In this document: positions 12,396-24,444 of the stretch, piece after piece
Layout of the letters: each line of letters begins with the position of its first letter
Numbering within the stretch: position 1 is the stretch's first letter
From: Manis javanica
Taxonomy: Eukaryota > Chordata > Mammalia > Pholidota > Manidae
Direction: 5' to 3'
DNA: 64,000 nt
NCBI RefSeq assembly: GCF_040802235.1
Contig: NC_133174.1
Location: 134,469,213 to 134,533,212, forward strand
The notes under the pieces: generated by a model
What the model was told of the DNA's origin: nothing
What the model saw: the letters and a program-made list of their open reading frames with translations, nothing else
The model's database searches: none
Made by a program: the position numbers and the translations under genes

Positions 12396-14185
12396 AAACT
12401 ATACATATAAGAAAATCCACAGTCCTAAGAACAGTTGAAAACAAATTAGCTAAAGAGGCACTTCAAAGAGCTAAAAATATAAACAAAAGGAACTATGAGT
12501 AATGAATTATTAAATTTAGCAGCATACATTATTAAATTGAAGATAGATCAAAATTAATCCAAGCATTGGCACATTGAAAAGATAATTGAAATGGACAGTT
12601 GGTAAAATCTAATTATGAATCAGAGAAAACATAAGATATGCTATCAGAAATTTGAAAGCAAATAAAATTACTCATAAATGATGGTGATTTTTTGTTACTG
12701 ATTATTAGTCTTGTCATTTGCCTCTGAAAAATATAGGTTCTTTGTCTGGAGCCCAAAACCAAGTGAAAAGATTCTAAGTCATGTGGTTGAAACATAGCTT
12801 TCTTGTATTTATCTGACACAAAGGTAAGAGAATAGGATGCACATGTCAGGTACCTGGGAAGTTGTTGTAGTCCTTACAAACATGATGGTATTTGGACTAG
12901 AAATCTGGATTTCACGGGCTTGGCAAGGTTTTGCATCCTAACTTATTCTTCTGTACTTCCTCTGTGTCCTCCCTTAATTTTGAGTAAACATTACTTTTCA
13001 AAATACCAGCCTGGCTCAGCTAGGTTAAGGGAAACAAAGGAACGGGGTTGGGCCAGAGACTTAGAGGGGTGGCATCACACTTCTGGGAACACACTGGGGA
13101 TATACTGATGGCAGCTTTAAAAAGCTCTAAGGGTTCAGGTGAAATTCAGGGGGCCTTGGAGAACTCTGTTCCCTTTTAATGAGGAGATTATTTGATAGTC
13201 ATTTCTGTACCATAATTATTTCCAACACCCGGAAGAGTGTCTACCCCATGGTCAGTGGTGAAAACAGGTTTGCTGAGTGACTGAGACCATTTTTACAGAC
13301 AGACCAGGTGATTTATTCCATCTTACTGATTATGGTCCTGTGCCAGGGGCAACCTTATGGCAGAAATGAGGCAAAGGTGTTCCACTTTTCTGGATTTTTA
13401 TTTTGTTTTGTTTTAATCAAAGTTACCCTACTCAGTCCACTAAATATGCCTGCTCTAACCATTCCTTGGTTTTTTGCCTTTGGGAATATTTTCCAGGCAC
13501 ATATGTGCAAATAGAATTATTAGTGATTAAATAGAACTTTATTTATCAAACACATTTATCAGAGAAGACTCTGGCTGTAGCAACTAGTAACAAATGTCAT
13601 CCTCCTGGGGTATCCCAGGGAGCAATGATGACAGCACTAATAGCTCTCGGTTACCAGTGCATCCACCAGTATCCAAAGTAGCAACTTCAAACCAAGTGTA
13701 ACACTATAAGGACTTTACAGGCCGTCCAGATATTTCCACTAATAGCACACAATTACATGTGCATTCAGGCCTGTAACCTCGCCTACTCCCAAGATTACTG
13801 GCATGATATCCTGGCAAAAATTAAAGTGTGTGTTTGTAGGTGATACAAATATGTGGGAAGCATTTCCTACTGGGATATGAGGTCAAATCTATCTCCCACA
13901 TAAGACCCACAACAAGGTAGAGTCTAGCTATCATGGGGAATAGGACCAGGAACACTGAAGAACCCACCCCTAAAGATTGGCTCACAGTACCTACCAAAGA
14001 CTGAGCTTGGACTGGGAGAACAGAGAACTTTCTCTCCTTACCATTAACCTATCAATGAATAACAAGGGATAGCATTCACCACTAGGTGACTGGCAAAATC
14101 ATGGAGAAAGATGCCCTGTATGGAACATAGACAACCAAAAGCTAAAGACATAGCACAAACATTGAGAAAAATTCTCCAGCAACCT
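12396..14185. other. No gene recognised
   Basis: Short frames only (62-68 codons at 12,920-13,108 and 13,308-13,514) with no recognisable domain. The last part (from about 13,550) could be decayed repeat sequence that I cannot name. Confidence 0.4.
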
Positions 14186-14189
14186 CAAG

Positions 14190-14862
14190 CACTCAATCTC
14201 AGCAAAGTGAATGTGGAGAAAAGGGAGCCATGGTGCATTATTGGTAGGAATGCAAATTGGTGCAGCCACTGTGGAAAACAGTATGGAGGTTCCTCAAAAA
14301 ACTAAAAACTGAATTTCCATATAATCCAGCAATTTTACTTCTGGGTATATAAACAAAACCTGTAAGCAGTGTCTTGAAGATACATTTGTAGACCCGTGCT
14401 CATAGCAACAGTATTCACATCAAGCAAATGGTGGAAGTAACCAAAATTCCCCTTAGATGGTGAATGGGTTAAATAAAATGTGGTGTATATATATATACAC
14501 ACAATGGATAATATTCAGCCTTCAAAAGGAAGGAAATTTTGACACATGCTATAGCATGGATGAACCTTGAGGGGATTATGCTAAGTGAAATAAGCCAGTC
14601 AGAAAAAGATAAATACCATATGATTCCATTCACATGAGGTACCTAGAGTTGTTAAATTCATGGAGACAGAAGGTAGAATGATGGTTGTCAGGGACTCAGA
14701 GGGATAGGGGGGTGGATTGTGTAGCTGTTGTTTAATGGGTATTGAGTTTGAGTTTTGCAAACTGAGAACAGTTTTGAGATTGCCTGCATAAAAGAATACT
14801 GAAAAATGGTTAAGATGGCAAATTTTATGTTGGATGTATTTTACCACAATCAAAAATATAAA
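14190..14862 (+). repeat. L1 3' end (ORF2 tail plus 3' UTR), sense
   Basis: Carries classic L1 blocks in order: 'ggtaggaatgcaaattggtg', 'cagccactgtggaaaacagt', 'atggaggttcctcaaaaaac', 'ggatgaaccttgaggggatt' and 'aagtgaaataagccagtcag'. It ends with the 'caatcaaaaatata' tail near 14,862. No open ORF2. Confidence 0.9.
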
Positions 14863-14879
14863 GCAGGGATGACTGATGA

Positions 14880-16725
14880 AAACAGACAAAGTGGACATCA
14901 TAGCAAAGAAAATTACTAAAGGCAAATTGAGACACCACGTGATTATAAATGGATACATGGTATCCATCCACCACAAAGATATAACTATGCTGGTTGTGTT
15001 TCAACCAAACAACAGAGCTTCCACCTACACAAAGCAACAACTGAAAGAGTTGACAGGAGACACACATTAGGCAACAGTTATAGTTGGACCTCAAACACCC
15101 AGCATTCAACAACTGATAGAGCTACTATACAAAAATCAGCAAAGATAGACTAATTGAACAAAATGATCAATTGGATCCAATTGATATATAGAACACACTC
15201 CACTCCATTCAACAACAGCAGAATACACACTTGGTTCAAGTGCCTACAGAAAATATACCAGGATAGACTATATATGGACCATAAAACTAACCCCAACAAA
15301 TTTGAAAGATTGGAATCCTATAGAACATAGTCTCTGAACATGATGGAATCAAGCTAGAAATCTGCAAATCTGACAGACAATAGGAAAATCTCTAAACAAA
15401 TGGAAATTAACATAATTTTAAATCATCAAAGAAGTCAAGTCTCAAGGGAAATTAAAATTTACTGAATGAAAATGAAAATAAGACAAAATATATAGAATGA
15501 AGCTTAAGCAGCACTCAGAAATTCATAACACTAAATGCTTACATTAGAAATAAGAAAGGGTCTCAAATCAGAGACCTAAGTTCTTACCTAAATAATATTG
15601 AAGAAAAAAGATAAATAAACCCAAAGCAAATGGAAGTTAATAATAAAAATAAAACCAGGAATCAATGAAATTGAAAGGAAGAATAGAGACAAATCAATGG
15701 GGAAGAATTATTTTAAATTAATAAAATTCATAAATCTCTAGGAAGACAAACAAAATTAAAGACATCAATATCACGGATAAAACAGGAAATATCACTACAG
15801 TTCCTGTAGTCACTAAATGGATAATAATGGAATACTATTGACAATTGTATGCTCATACATTTGAAAATTTAAAAGAAAGGTATCATTTCCTTGAAAAACC
15901 ACAAATTATCACAACCTCCCTCAACAAAGTTACATAGGCAATATAATTATCCCTATAACCAATAAAGAGGTTGTATTTGTAGTTTACGAAGGTCCTAAAA
16001 AAGAAGTATGCAGACCCATGTGATTTTACTGAAAAATTCTATGAAATATTCAAAAAAGTTAATGCCAGTGTACAATCTCTACCACAAAATCAAATAGGAT
16101 GGGGAATCTCACATACAATTTTATGAAGCCAGTATTACCCTGATAACAAAAACAGAAAGATAGACTAAAAAACAATGTAAAGAAGAATCACCCTACCTGG
16201 TTTTCATGCTGACATATAGCCACACAATGAAGAGAGCATAGTGTTTGCTGAGGCCTGGACACCTAGATCAGTGGAACATAATAAGAAACCCAGAAATAGA
16301 CCTAAACCAATATGCCCAACTGTTTTTGACAAAGGTGCAAAAACATTTCAATGGAGGAAGAATGAACAGTCATTTTAACAAACCATCCTGGAGCGATTGG
16401 ATATCCATAGTCAAAAAAATAAACCTTGGCCTAAATTTCATACCTTATGCAACAACTAATGCAAAATGGATCACAAATTGGATACCTAAGGCCAGGTGAA
16501 AAGTTCCTAGACCTGACATCAAAAGCATGATCCATAAAGGGAAAAAATAAATAAGACTTCATCAAAATTAACAAATTTTGCTCTGTGAAAGATCCTATAA
16601 AGATGATAAAAGATAAGCTGCAGACTGAGAGAAAATGTACACTGCGTATCTGACAAAAGACTTGTATCTAAAATATATCAAGAGCTCTTGATACTCAGTA
16701 GCAAAAGAAAAGCAATTAGAAGATG
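14880..16725 (+). repeat. L1 ORF2 body, sense, decayed (5' part of a split element)
   Basis: Successive blocks follow the order of L1 ORF2 from the endonuclease to the reverse transcriptase and C-terminal region: 'acaacagcagaatacacact', 'tgaagccagtattaccctga', 'ggagcgattggatatccata', 'atcaaaattaacaaattttg', 'cttgtatctaaaatatatca'. The 84-codon frame at 16,245-16,499 is the longest remnant. It probably continues at 18,985 after a 2.3-kb interruption. Confidence 0.8.
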
Positions 16726-17983
16726 CTACAGGTGTGGCCCACAACCAGCAGGTAGGGTGGACCTATAATGATTCCTTTTTACCTGGGAATGTCATATCAT
16801 TGATGAAAACTACATGGGCTGAAAACACACAGAAACTCCTAAAAAGAGTACAAGAACTGAAAAAGGAGGTGGAAAGACTTAAAAGGAACAGGCCAACAAG
16901 AAGAATCAGTGTTAGAGAAAATGCTTCAGAGCAGGAAAAGCTAAATATGCATTTTATTTCAGTGCTCATGGCTGAATACAAGTAGCCCTAAGGATAGCCT
17001 GTCTGGGCTAGGGACATCAGGGCTTTGCCAGTCAGGAAAACACAACCAATTATCACTGAATGGAGACTGTGAGGCTCTAAACAAGACTCGACTGGAAAAA
17101 AACAGACAGACATCCAACTCTCAATGATGTGGTTGAGAAAATGAGTTAACTACCTTTGTACCTTTGAGCAGGTGATTTCTCTTGTCCTCTGTTTTCACTT
17201 TCCGAGGGGCAAGGATTCAGAGGATTTTAATTTAAAAGGAAGTCAACAATGCTCCTCAAAAGATCCATTATGCCCACATTTTCAGTGGGGGCTCCCTCCA
17301 GCCATCTGTGTACTAGCCTGGCCCTTGTAGAACCTAGCTTCAGTGCTAGATTCAGCTGTCTTGAGTGAACTTACTGCTATTTTTACCCTTTATACTGAGT
17401 TAGATATTATAACCATGGATTATGCCTCCCATCAGGATGTGGGTGTGTATGACTTCAGGAACTTCTGTAAAATGGAAGTAGCCAATAGAATAACTACTTC
17501 CATTTTCAGTGGACTAATCTGCTCAAGTACAGCTAGTAGGCCAGAGTCTGGGTGAGGGAAGTTGGTAGGAACTTTTCCAGTTATGTCAGTTTGAAGTGAT
17601 TGGCCAGGGATTCCTTTATCATCAAGTATGCTTTCTGACAGTTATCTTCTTTCACATTGGCCATGGAATGGAGAACCCAGAGATTATTGATGAAGTGCTG
17701 AGCCTAGAGGAAAATCCCCAGAAACCTCAATACGCTATAGATTTACCTCTAGTCTTGTATGAGTTTAAGTTTGGAAGTAATATGACTGGGAGGTTCAAGA
17801 GTTTGATGTAACCCACCTACAACAACTATAGGCTAAATAGACTGTTAAAATTCACATGTTGTATAGTATGCAGAAGGACTGGACTCTGCTATAGTACTCT
17901 ATGGGACAAGGCTGAAGAAGGAGTGATAAAATGGAGAAATGTTAAGCCCTCTGTCATAAAGCAGACTACTGCCTTTGTACTAG
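16726..17983. other. Sequence inserted in L1, origin unknown
   Basis: Lies between L1 blocks that are adjacent in an intact L1, together with the LTR to its right. A plus-strand 83-codon frame at 16,734-16,985 encodes a charged, heptad-patterned coiled-coil segment (KLLKRVQELKKEVERLKR). Two further frames (17,343-17,555 and 17,596-17,811) are not recognisable. Whether this is an old retroelement interior or a host-gene copy cannot be decided from the sequence alone. Confidence 0.4.
17469..17506. other. Perfect 13-bp inverted repeat (hairpin)
   Basis: The arm aaaatggaagtag at 17,469-17,481 is exactly complementary to ctacttccatttt at 17,494-17,506 with a 12-base loop. Flanking ctg/cag bases could extend the stem past one bulge. 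No function is assigned. Confidence 0.7.
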
Positions 17984-18717
17984 TGTTACTGGCTGTGAAT
18001 GCTGCTGTTTTCCCCAGGATATGTCTCGGAGGCAATGAAGAATTAAACCAACGGAGCAACCAGCAAAACTCTTTTAATGAGTGAAAAGAGAAAGCTCCTG
18101 CTACTAGGGAGGGGCCCCTAAGAGAGGACAGGCCAGGAGAGCTGTGGTGTCTGCAGTTTATATTGTCTCCTGAGAGGAGGAAGTCCCACGCTCCCCGGAC
18201 CAAATAGAAAACTGAACTGATGACATCACAACCCACTCTTGATTGGCTGAAAGTACAACGCTTCATTTGCACAGGGCGTAACCAATCAGCTTGCATAAGA
18301 CATAACCCATTAGAGCTGAGGTCTAACTAAGTCTACTTTTTAAGTGGCTGAGTTTGATTGGAGCTTTTTGAAGCTTACAAGGGTCTTGAAAATTTCAGGA
18401 GTCCTGAATTCTATCTGCCTGCATCCCTCTATTACCTGCCTCAGTAGGAGTGAAAATGAATATATATACATATATATATAAGTCCCTAATAGATCATCCC
18501 AAGTGTCAAGGATAGGAATTTTGATCCAGCATTTCATAATCAGGGGATGCATTGAACACCCCCACTTATTCTAAAAAAAAGCCAAAAGGGACTGTAATGA
18601 CACATTAGAGGAAGAGAATATTTTGGAGAAACCAAGAAAGAGGCTCTGTATTGACACAGAAATTAAAAGCATCATCTAACCATAGAAAACTCACCATGTC
18701 TAAGAAGGCATTAACCA
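17984..18717 (-). mobile_element. Solo LTR of a class I-like ERV, minus strand
   Basis: Read on the minus strand it has several CCAAT-type boxes (18,230-18,365), an AATATAAAC TATA-like box near 18,160 and ATTAAA signals near 18,070-18,080. The ends fit TG...CA (minus start TGGTTAATG at 18,717, end CAGTAACA at 17,984). The 5-bp string ACTAG occurs immediately outside both ends (17,979-17,983 and 18,718-18,722), a candidate target-site duplication. There is no internal region, so it is solo. The left boundary is well motivated. The right boundary rests on the duplication. Confidence 0.6.
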
Positions 18718-18984
18718 ACTAGTAGTAAGTAAATACAAAACAAAAATTTACTGCAAGAAGTCCTAGAAATTCAGATGATCAGCTCTCAAAAAACAAAAGC
18801 AACAAAAAAACACCCACAAGGCCATTTTAAATTTCTTGTTGCTTAAATAAGAGTTCAAACCTTTTCTTATCTCTGTCCAAAAAGATTGATAGAAGCAAAA
18901 ATATTGTACAATGGAAATGTATTATGTACATGTGGAAACCTGTGCCTTGTGTTCAAATTCATTAAACTCTGATCCTGCAAGTGT

Positions 18985-19655
18985 CAAAAAAAAGATAAAA
19001 TGGGCTATAGACATGAGTAGAAATTTCAGTGAAGAGGATATACTCTTATGGCAATGGAGCACATAAAAAGATGTTTAATATTAAACAGGAAAATGCAAAT
19101 GAAAACTTCAGTGGGCTATCACTACACATACACCAGAATGACTTTGAAACAATTTATAACAACACTGAATGCTGGTGAGAATGCAAAGAAACTGCATACA
19201 TTTCACCAGAGAAGCTATGGATGGCAAATAAGCACATGAAAAGGTATTCAAGTTTTGCCAACAGGGAAATGGATATTAAAATAATAAGATAGATATCAGT
19301 ACCTACCTAGCAAAATGGCTAAGATGAAAATAGTGACCTTGCTACATGAGACTGGATCACTCATACACTGCTGGTGGAAATACAAAACGATACAGCCACT
19401 CTAGAAAAGAGTATGGCAGTTTCTTACAAAAAAGCATGTGCAACTTACTGTATGTGCCATTACCACATGACTCAGCAATTGCACTCAGGATGGGTGCAGA
19501 AGTGGGTAGGAAGGAGATAGTGATGGGTATGTTCACTCTTGTAATTGTGCTAATGGTTTAACAAGTGTATACATATGACCAAACTCATCAAACTCTCACT
19601 TTAAGCTTGTGCAACTGTATGTCAACTACAGCTCAATAAAACCATTGAAAATTAC
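18985..19655 (+). repeat. L1 ORF2 tail and 3' UTR, sense (3' part of the split element)
   Basis: Starts with 'agataaaatgggctatagac' (the aaaaatgggc block of ORF2) and carries 'tgaatgctggtgagaatgc', 'tacactgctggtggaaatac' and a 3' UTR end 'tgtatgtcaactacagctc' followed by 'aataaaacc'. It is the expected continuation of the L1 ending at 16,725. Confidence 0.75.
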
Positions 19656-19659
19656 GCTC

Positions 19660-20339
19660 TCTTTTAAGGGAAAAAGAATTTTGGAAAGAATAAAGATAAA
19701 AGATACTGGGGGTGGGGAGGAGATGATGTTTTAGAATTCTCTGCAGACAAGTCTCCCCTGCATTGCCTGCACTGAAGGCAAACTGCTGCCACTGCTCTGC
19801 CGTTGGGAGGCCACCCTCAGTGTCTTACGAGAGTGGGCTAATCAGTGGTGGGCTTGTGACCTCCCATCCCCATTATTAAAGTCCTTAGGGTGCTTTCAGT
19901 AACTTAGCAGGGTGAGATTTTTGGCCCTTCTGAGGACCTTTAGTTGCTGACATCATAGGGTGGAGTGTAACAAACACCACTATGAAGTAGGTGGCCTGGA
20001 AGTGATTTGCCTGTTGGGGGGATGGTACTGCCACCCATACGCTTCATCCCATTTAGGTTCTGGCCATCTACACACTGCTGTCATGTCCCTCTTTCTGTCC
20101 CCACCTAAAGCAAAAGTGACAAGGCCTTTTCCGACTTGACTGTGGGTTTGTGTTGAGGAAACTTGCTGTCAGTGCTCAGCACTGACCCAGTCCTTATCCC
20201 CCATCTTCACCTGAGATTCTGCCCATCTGGCCCCCAACCCTGCAGGACCTCATGTCCCTCCCGTCTCACACGTATGCCTCTTCCCTCCTTCCCTGCTCCC
20301 ACCATAAGAGAACTTGATGAAACACACCAGTTTTCACAA
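19660..20339. other. GC-richer segment without recognisable gene
   Basis: Less AT-rich than its surroundings. It may be flanking DNA copied together with the adjacent minus-strand exon-like pseudogene, since it lies just downstream of that element's polyadenylation signal, but nothing in it proves this. Confidence 0.35.
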
Positions 20340-21061
20340 CAGAACAGATTTTTATTTTAACATCAGTGTTCCCTGTTGCTGTAAAACTCAATGCCTATGT
20401 GGCCGTTTCTCAGCCACCACTAGACTTAGCAAATATTTCAGTGGCCGCTGGCCTCACTGAGAAGTTACTGGTTTTCCAGGTTGTGATATGACATGGTGGG
20501 CTTCTCCACGTTCTCTTGGTCCTGCTCTGGCTCATTCTGACTGAGTGTCTCATTAAGTCAACGATATCGACTGATTAGTGCTGGTCCTTCAGCTGTCTTG
20601 TGCTTTCTGACAGGGTTAGCTTTCTTAGGCTTTCTTACAAGGTTACTAGTTTTTTCAGAAGTTTTTCTACCCCAACTCTTTTGAAGCGGCTTCATGGTTG
20701 GCTTCAGGAACTGGAAGGACAACAGAATGAGGCCAAAGGGCATCGGTTTAGGAAGCAGAAGATGGGATATTGATAGAAAGGGGGGCTTCATGAGAAGGGG
20801 TCAGGGCTGAGGAGGAGTTTGTGCCAGGTAAGGAAAGAGTAACATTCTTGGGGGAGGGGGAATCAATGAAGGAAGGGGCTTGGGCAGGGTCATCTAACCC
20901 TGCCACTATCTCTGGATATGGGTGGATAGGGAATCTTCTTCCTTTGTTTGGAACTTGAGGTAGATTCAGCCATATCTGTATTGGGCTTTGGTACTTTCTT
21001 GGTCACCTGAGCCACTCTTAAGTTTCCCAGTAGTCTGCACCAGGCCTCCTGACCATCCTGT
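20340..21061 (-). pseudogene. Unidentified exon-like pseudogene with polyadenylation signal
   Basis: On the minus strand an intronless stretch rich in Ser, Pro, Lys and Arg codons ends in a 3' UTR-like segment with AATAAA at 20,351-20,356. Its 5' edge at 21,061 follows an acceptor-like 'tatacatacag'. Coding character shifts between frames: one reads through SSSKQRKKIPYPPISRD (about 20,900-20,960), a second through SPSPKNVTLSLPGTNSSS (about 20,810-20,870), a third through RKPKKANPVRKHKTAEG (about 20,590-20,640). A stop follows the ISRYR codons at 20,558. There is no poly-A tail, so a standard processed retrocopy is not shown. A duplicated last exon is equally possible. I do not recognise the parent gene. 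Confidence 0.45.
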
Positions 21062-21169
21062 ATGTATATATATATCTCCCAGGACAATGAGGGAAGATCA
21101 TGTGCCTAAGATGTTATAGTAATTAGGAGTTGGTTTTTGTTTTTTGTTGTTTGGTTTGCTTTGGTTTTG

Positions 21170-21646
21170 CTACAGGAACGTTATAATGTTAAAGAAGTTT
21201 CTTATTTTTAGTTTTTGGAAAGGGCTTTTAAAAAATCGTGTCTTCTATCAAATGCCTTTGTTATCCCCATTGAGATGATTATTTAAAAGAAATATTTTCC
21301 TTGGGTAGGAGATCACAGACTATATTCCTATCTTAAATCAATCTTACATTCCTAAGGCAAATCCAACTTGATAATGATGTATTATCTTATTATGATATTT
21401 TATTATACAGTTTTCTATGTATGATTATAAGTAAGATAGCCCTTTAAATTTCATTTCATGATCTGTTCCGGTACATTTTACAAAATGCTCAAAGAATAGA
21501 CAGTTCTATCTATAAAGCTTTCCAGATCTTTGGCTTTATTATATGTGGGGCATTTGTGGCCAGGGAAGGTGCTGATTACCATTTTTATTTCTTTATGAGT
21601 TATGGGAATTTTAATTTGAGAGAGGGATTAATTAATGATATCTATT
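21170..21646 (-). repeat. L1 ORF2 fragment, antisense
   Basis: The plus strand shows antisense ORF2 blocks such as 'ttatccccattgagatgatt', 'aatcttacattcctaaggc' and 'gtttaatttgagagagg'-type sequence. It ends at the target site of the younger L1 that follows. Confidence 0.65.
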
Positions 21647-21997
21647 AACAACAAAGCTAAACTGAAGGAACAAAACAGCAGCAGACTCATAGACTCCAAG
21701 AAGGTACTAGCAGTTACCAAATGGGAGGGATGGGGGAGGGTGCGTGGGAACAGAGGGAGAAGGGGATTATGGGGTATCACAATTAGTACACATGCTGTGT
21801 GTGGGATCACTGGGAAGACAGTGTAGCACAGATAAGACAAGTAAGGACTCTGTGGCATCTTACTACACTGATGGACAGTGACTGCAATGGGGTATAGGGG
21901 GGACTCACCAATGGTGAATGTAATAACCACATTATTTTTCTTGCAAAACCTTCAAAAGAGTATATATCAATGATACCTTAATAAAAAATGTAAAAAA
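21647..21997 (+). mobile_element. Young 5'-truncated L1 3' UTR insertion with target-site duplication
   Basis: About 350 bp of a distinctive L1 3' UTR ('aaaacagcagcagactcata', 'ctccaagaaggtactagcag', 'ggcatcttactacactgatg', 'tatatatcaatgatacctta') ending in an A-rich tail. It is flanked by near-identical 16-bp repeats at 21,631-21,646 and 21,998-22,013 (one mismatch), the expected L1 target-site duplication. The same 3' UTR appears on the opposite strand at 63,679-64,000. Confidence 0.9.
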
Positions 21998-22359
21998 ATT
22001 AATGATACCTATTTCTCTCAGAGTTTGGAACCTATTGATAGATACATGTGTCAGAGACCTAGATAAAGCTGACGGAAAGTTGTGACTTTAGATTTCGAGT
22101 CAAGTAGACTTTCTTGCTAATAGTTCACCCCTGAATTCACCACACCCCTTACCACATGGCATATTAGAATTCACCTTTCAGCTGGGAGGTGGATCAAAAG
22201 ATGCTGAGCAGAGCATGCCCCACTGCTTCTTACAAATTTACCAAATAAATCCCTGTCTCTTCCTGGGGAGAAGTAACTGAGGTAGTGGAAAGCAGCTAAT
22301 TAAAAATTAGACCACGACAAAGGAGTCTCCCAAATGATTGGACTCTTCAGGTTATCTTC

Positions 22360-23200
22360 TGCAAAATTTAGTCATTTATACCGTTTCCCCCAACAGTATG
22401 CTCATTTCTTATGGGGCTTCCAGTTCATTGGCATGTATTTTCATAATACGATTTCATTACTTTTTAAATTGCTATAGCATTTTTACTTTTCTCATTTATA
22501 TTATTTGAGTTTTATCTCTTTTGATCTCTTGCTTGTGGTTTATCTTCCTAATGTTTTTAAGTAATCATTTCTCAATTTTTGGTTATTCTTTATTTTTTGG
22601 TCTGTATTTCCTCATTCATTTCTGTTTTTTTAGTCTATTTCCTTCCTTCTGGTTTGTTTTGCATTTACTCTGTTGCCCTTTCTTCCAACTTGTTCAATTG
22701 AGTGCATAACTTATTTATCCTCAATATTTTTGATTTCTGATGAATGTATTTTAAAGCAGTAAACTCACAAATTTCTGCATTAGCTACAAATCACAAATCT
22801 AGTGCTAAGTAGTGTTAGGAATATCTCACAATATGTTCATTATTTCCTCTTTAATCCAAGGATTATTCAGTAGTATGATTTTAGTTTCTAAGATGTTAGA
22901 TTTTTCAGCTACCCTTAAAAACATGTATTTCTAATTTCATTATAGTCAAAGGACATAATCTATAGAATGTTAACTCAAGGTTTTTTGAGACTTTCTTTTT
23001 TTTTTTTTGAGACTTTCTTTGTGAACTTATATGTGATCAGTTTTTGAGACTGTTCCTTGTGTGCTTAAAAATGATGTATATTCTCTACTTGTTGAGGGCG
23101 AATTTCTGTACACCAACTTGTGCTTATTCTGGTATTCAGATCCTATATTTTTGTCTTCTTTTTTTCCCTTTCTCTTTTTCTTTCTAGTTTCTTTGCATAA
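22360..23200 (-). repeat. L1 fragment, antisense
   Basis: T-rich plus strand with antisense ORF2 blocks ('aatccaaggattattcagta', 'catgtatttctaatttcatt', 'atagtcaaaggacataatct'). It includes a poly-T tract near 22,995-23,010 and a local duplication of 'tttgagactttctttt' around it. The stretch 22,014-22,359 before it is not clearly L1. Confidence 0.65.
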
Positions 23201-23750
23201 CTATTTCTAGCCCTTCATTTCCACCCATCATACTTCTGATAAGGCCCTTACTTTGTCAGTAATCAACACCTCACCCATAGAGTATCTAATAGCACAGTTG
23301 CCCGAGCCTAAAGACTTTGTGAGGTCTCCATTTGATGGCCCAAGGCAGAACCTCCCCTATAAAGCCCAGAACATCTGCAAGCATTAGAAAAATATTTAGG
23401 ACTCTGGACCCCTAGGAGGTATAGGGAAGACCCCTTACAAATGTACTTTCTGGGAGTAGAACTGAAACATTTGAGACTAACCCTTGGCTGGTAAATTTTT
23501 AATCACAGTTCATTTTGGTCTTTCACACCTTTCCCTTTATTATTATATGAGTGTTCAGAGAACAAAAAGTACGTGGTTTTTCTATTTGAGCAGTGGATAT
23601 GTAACAGGAGCTCAATAGATGCATATATGAATAGCTAATTGATCCTGCAATACTTTCCTACTGCAGCCTCAGAATCCACTTAACCACAACATTCTAGCCA
23701 GTCTCTAGAAATGGATAAGCATCAACAAAAAATATATAAGCTGATGCTAA
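23201..23750. other. No gene seen
   Basis: No coding segment. A short 'gagctcaatagatgcatata' motif near 23,608 resembles an L2 3' end but is too short to call. Confidence 0.35.
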
Positions 23751-23751
23751 A

Positions 23752-23960
23752 TCAGTAGTCAGCAAATGATGGCCTGTGGGCCAAATTCATCTTGGCTGCC
23801 TGACTAGGCAAAAAGAAAAAGAAAGCCATATACACATTCATGCATCTATTTTCTCTGACCAATTTTGTGCTACAAGGGCAAAGTAGAGTAGTTGGGATGG
23901 ACAGCATATGGTACACAAAGCCAAAATTCTTTCCCTCTAGCTCTTTAAGAGAATAAGAAA
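23752..23960 (+). mobile_element. hAT-type non-autonomous DNA transposon fossil, copy 2
   Basis: Begins 'cagtagtcagcaaatgatgg' then 'cctgtgggccaaattcatc', the same family as 9,456-9,620 and 26,041-26,241. The distal half is decayed. Confidence 0.65.
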
Positions 23961-24444
23961 TTGCCCACCCCACCCCTGGGCTAGAATCTTGAGCCTTTTC
24001 AGAGCAGGGTCTACATTTCATTTACCTGTATATTCCTGCAGATCACAGCATATAGTTGATCTTAATATACTTAGAAGAGTCAATAAGTTAAAAATAAGTA
24101 TAATAAAACATTTTCAATGAGGACATCACTGTTGAACACTATTTAACAGCTATATCATTCTCTCAAATAAAATGCTAATTCGAATATCTACAATATCATC
24201 ACTATTTTTACTTCAGATGCTACTCTTATTTGTCAAAGTAAGAAAACTGTTAAAATTGAGTTGGAGATAAGGATAGAATTCCATCACTCTTGAAGCTAGG
24301 TTTCCTGTCCCAGCTGTGACCTTGGGCCATGAAATTAGAAGCTTGTTTAGGCTGTCTTTTGTGCTTTATTTTTAAGAAGGTCAGTTGCTTATTTCCACAA
24401 TGAATAAGACTTACCTATTGTGAGATAAATTATAACTGAAATAA
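23961..24444. other. No gene seen
   Basis: AT-rich DNA between the hAT fossil and the GC-rich LTR. No open frame with recognisable content. Confidence 0.4.

Noticed and set aside
14599..15112. Two minus-strand frames of 95-125 codons
   Set aside because: Antisense reading of sense L1 sequence.
17889..18296. 135-codon minus-strand frame
   Set aside because: Falls within the solo LTR (promoter, R and U5 part). Non-coding in that context.
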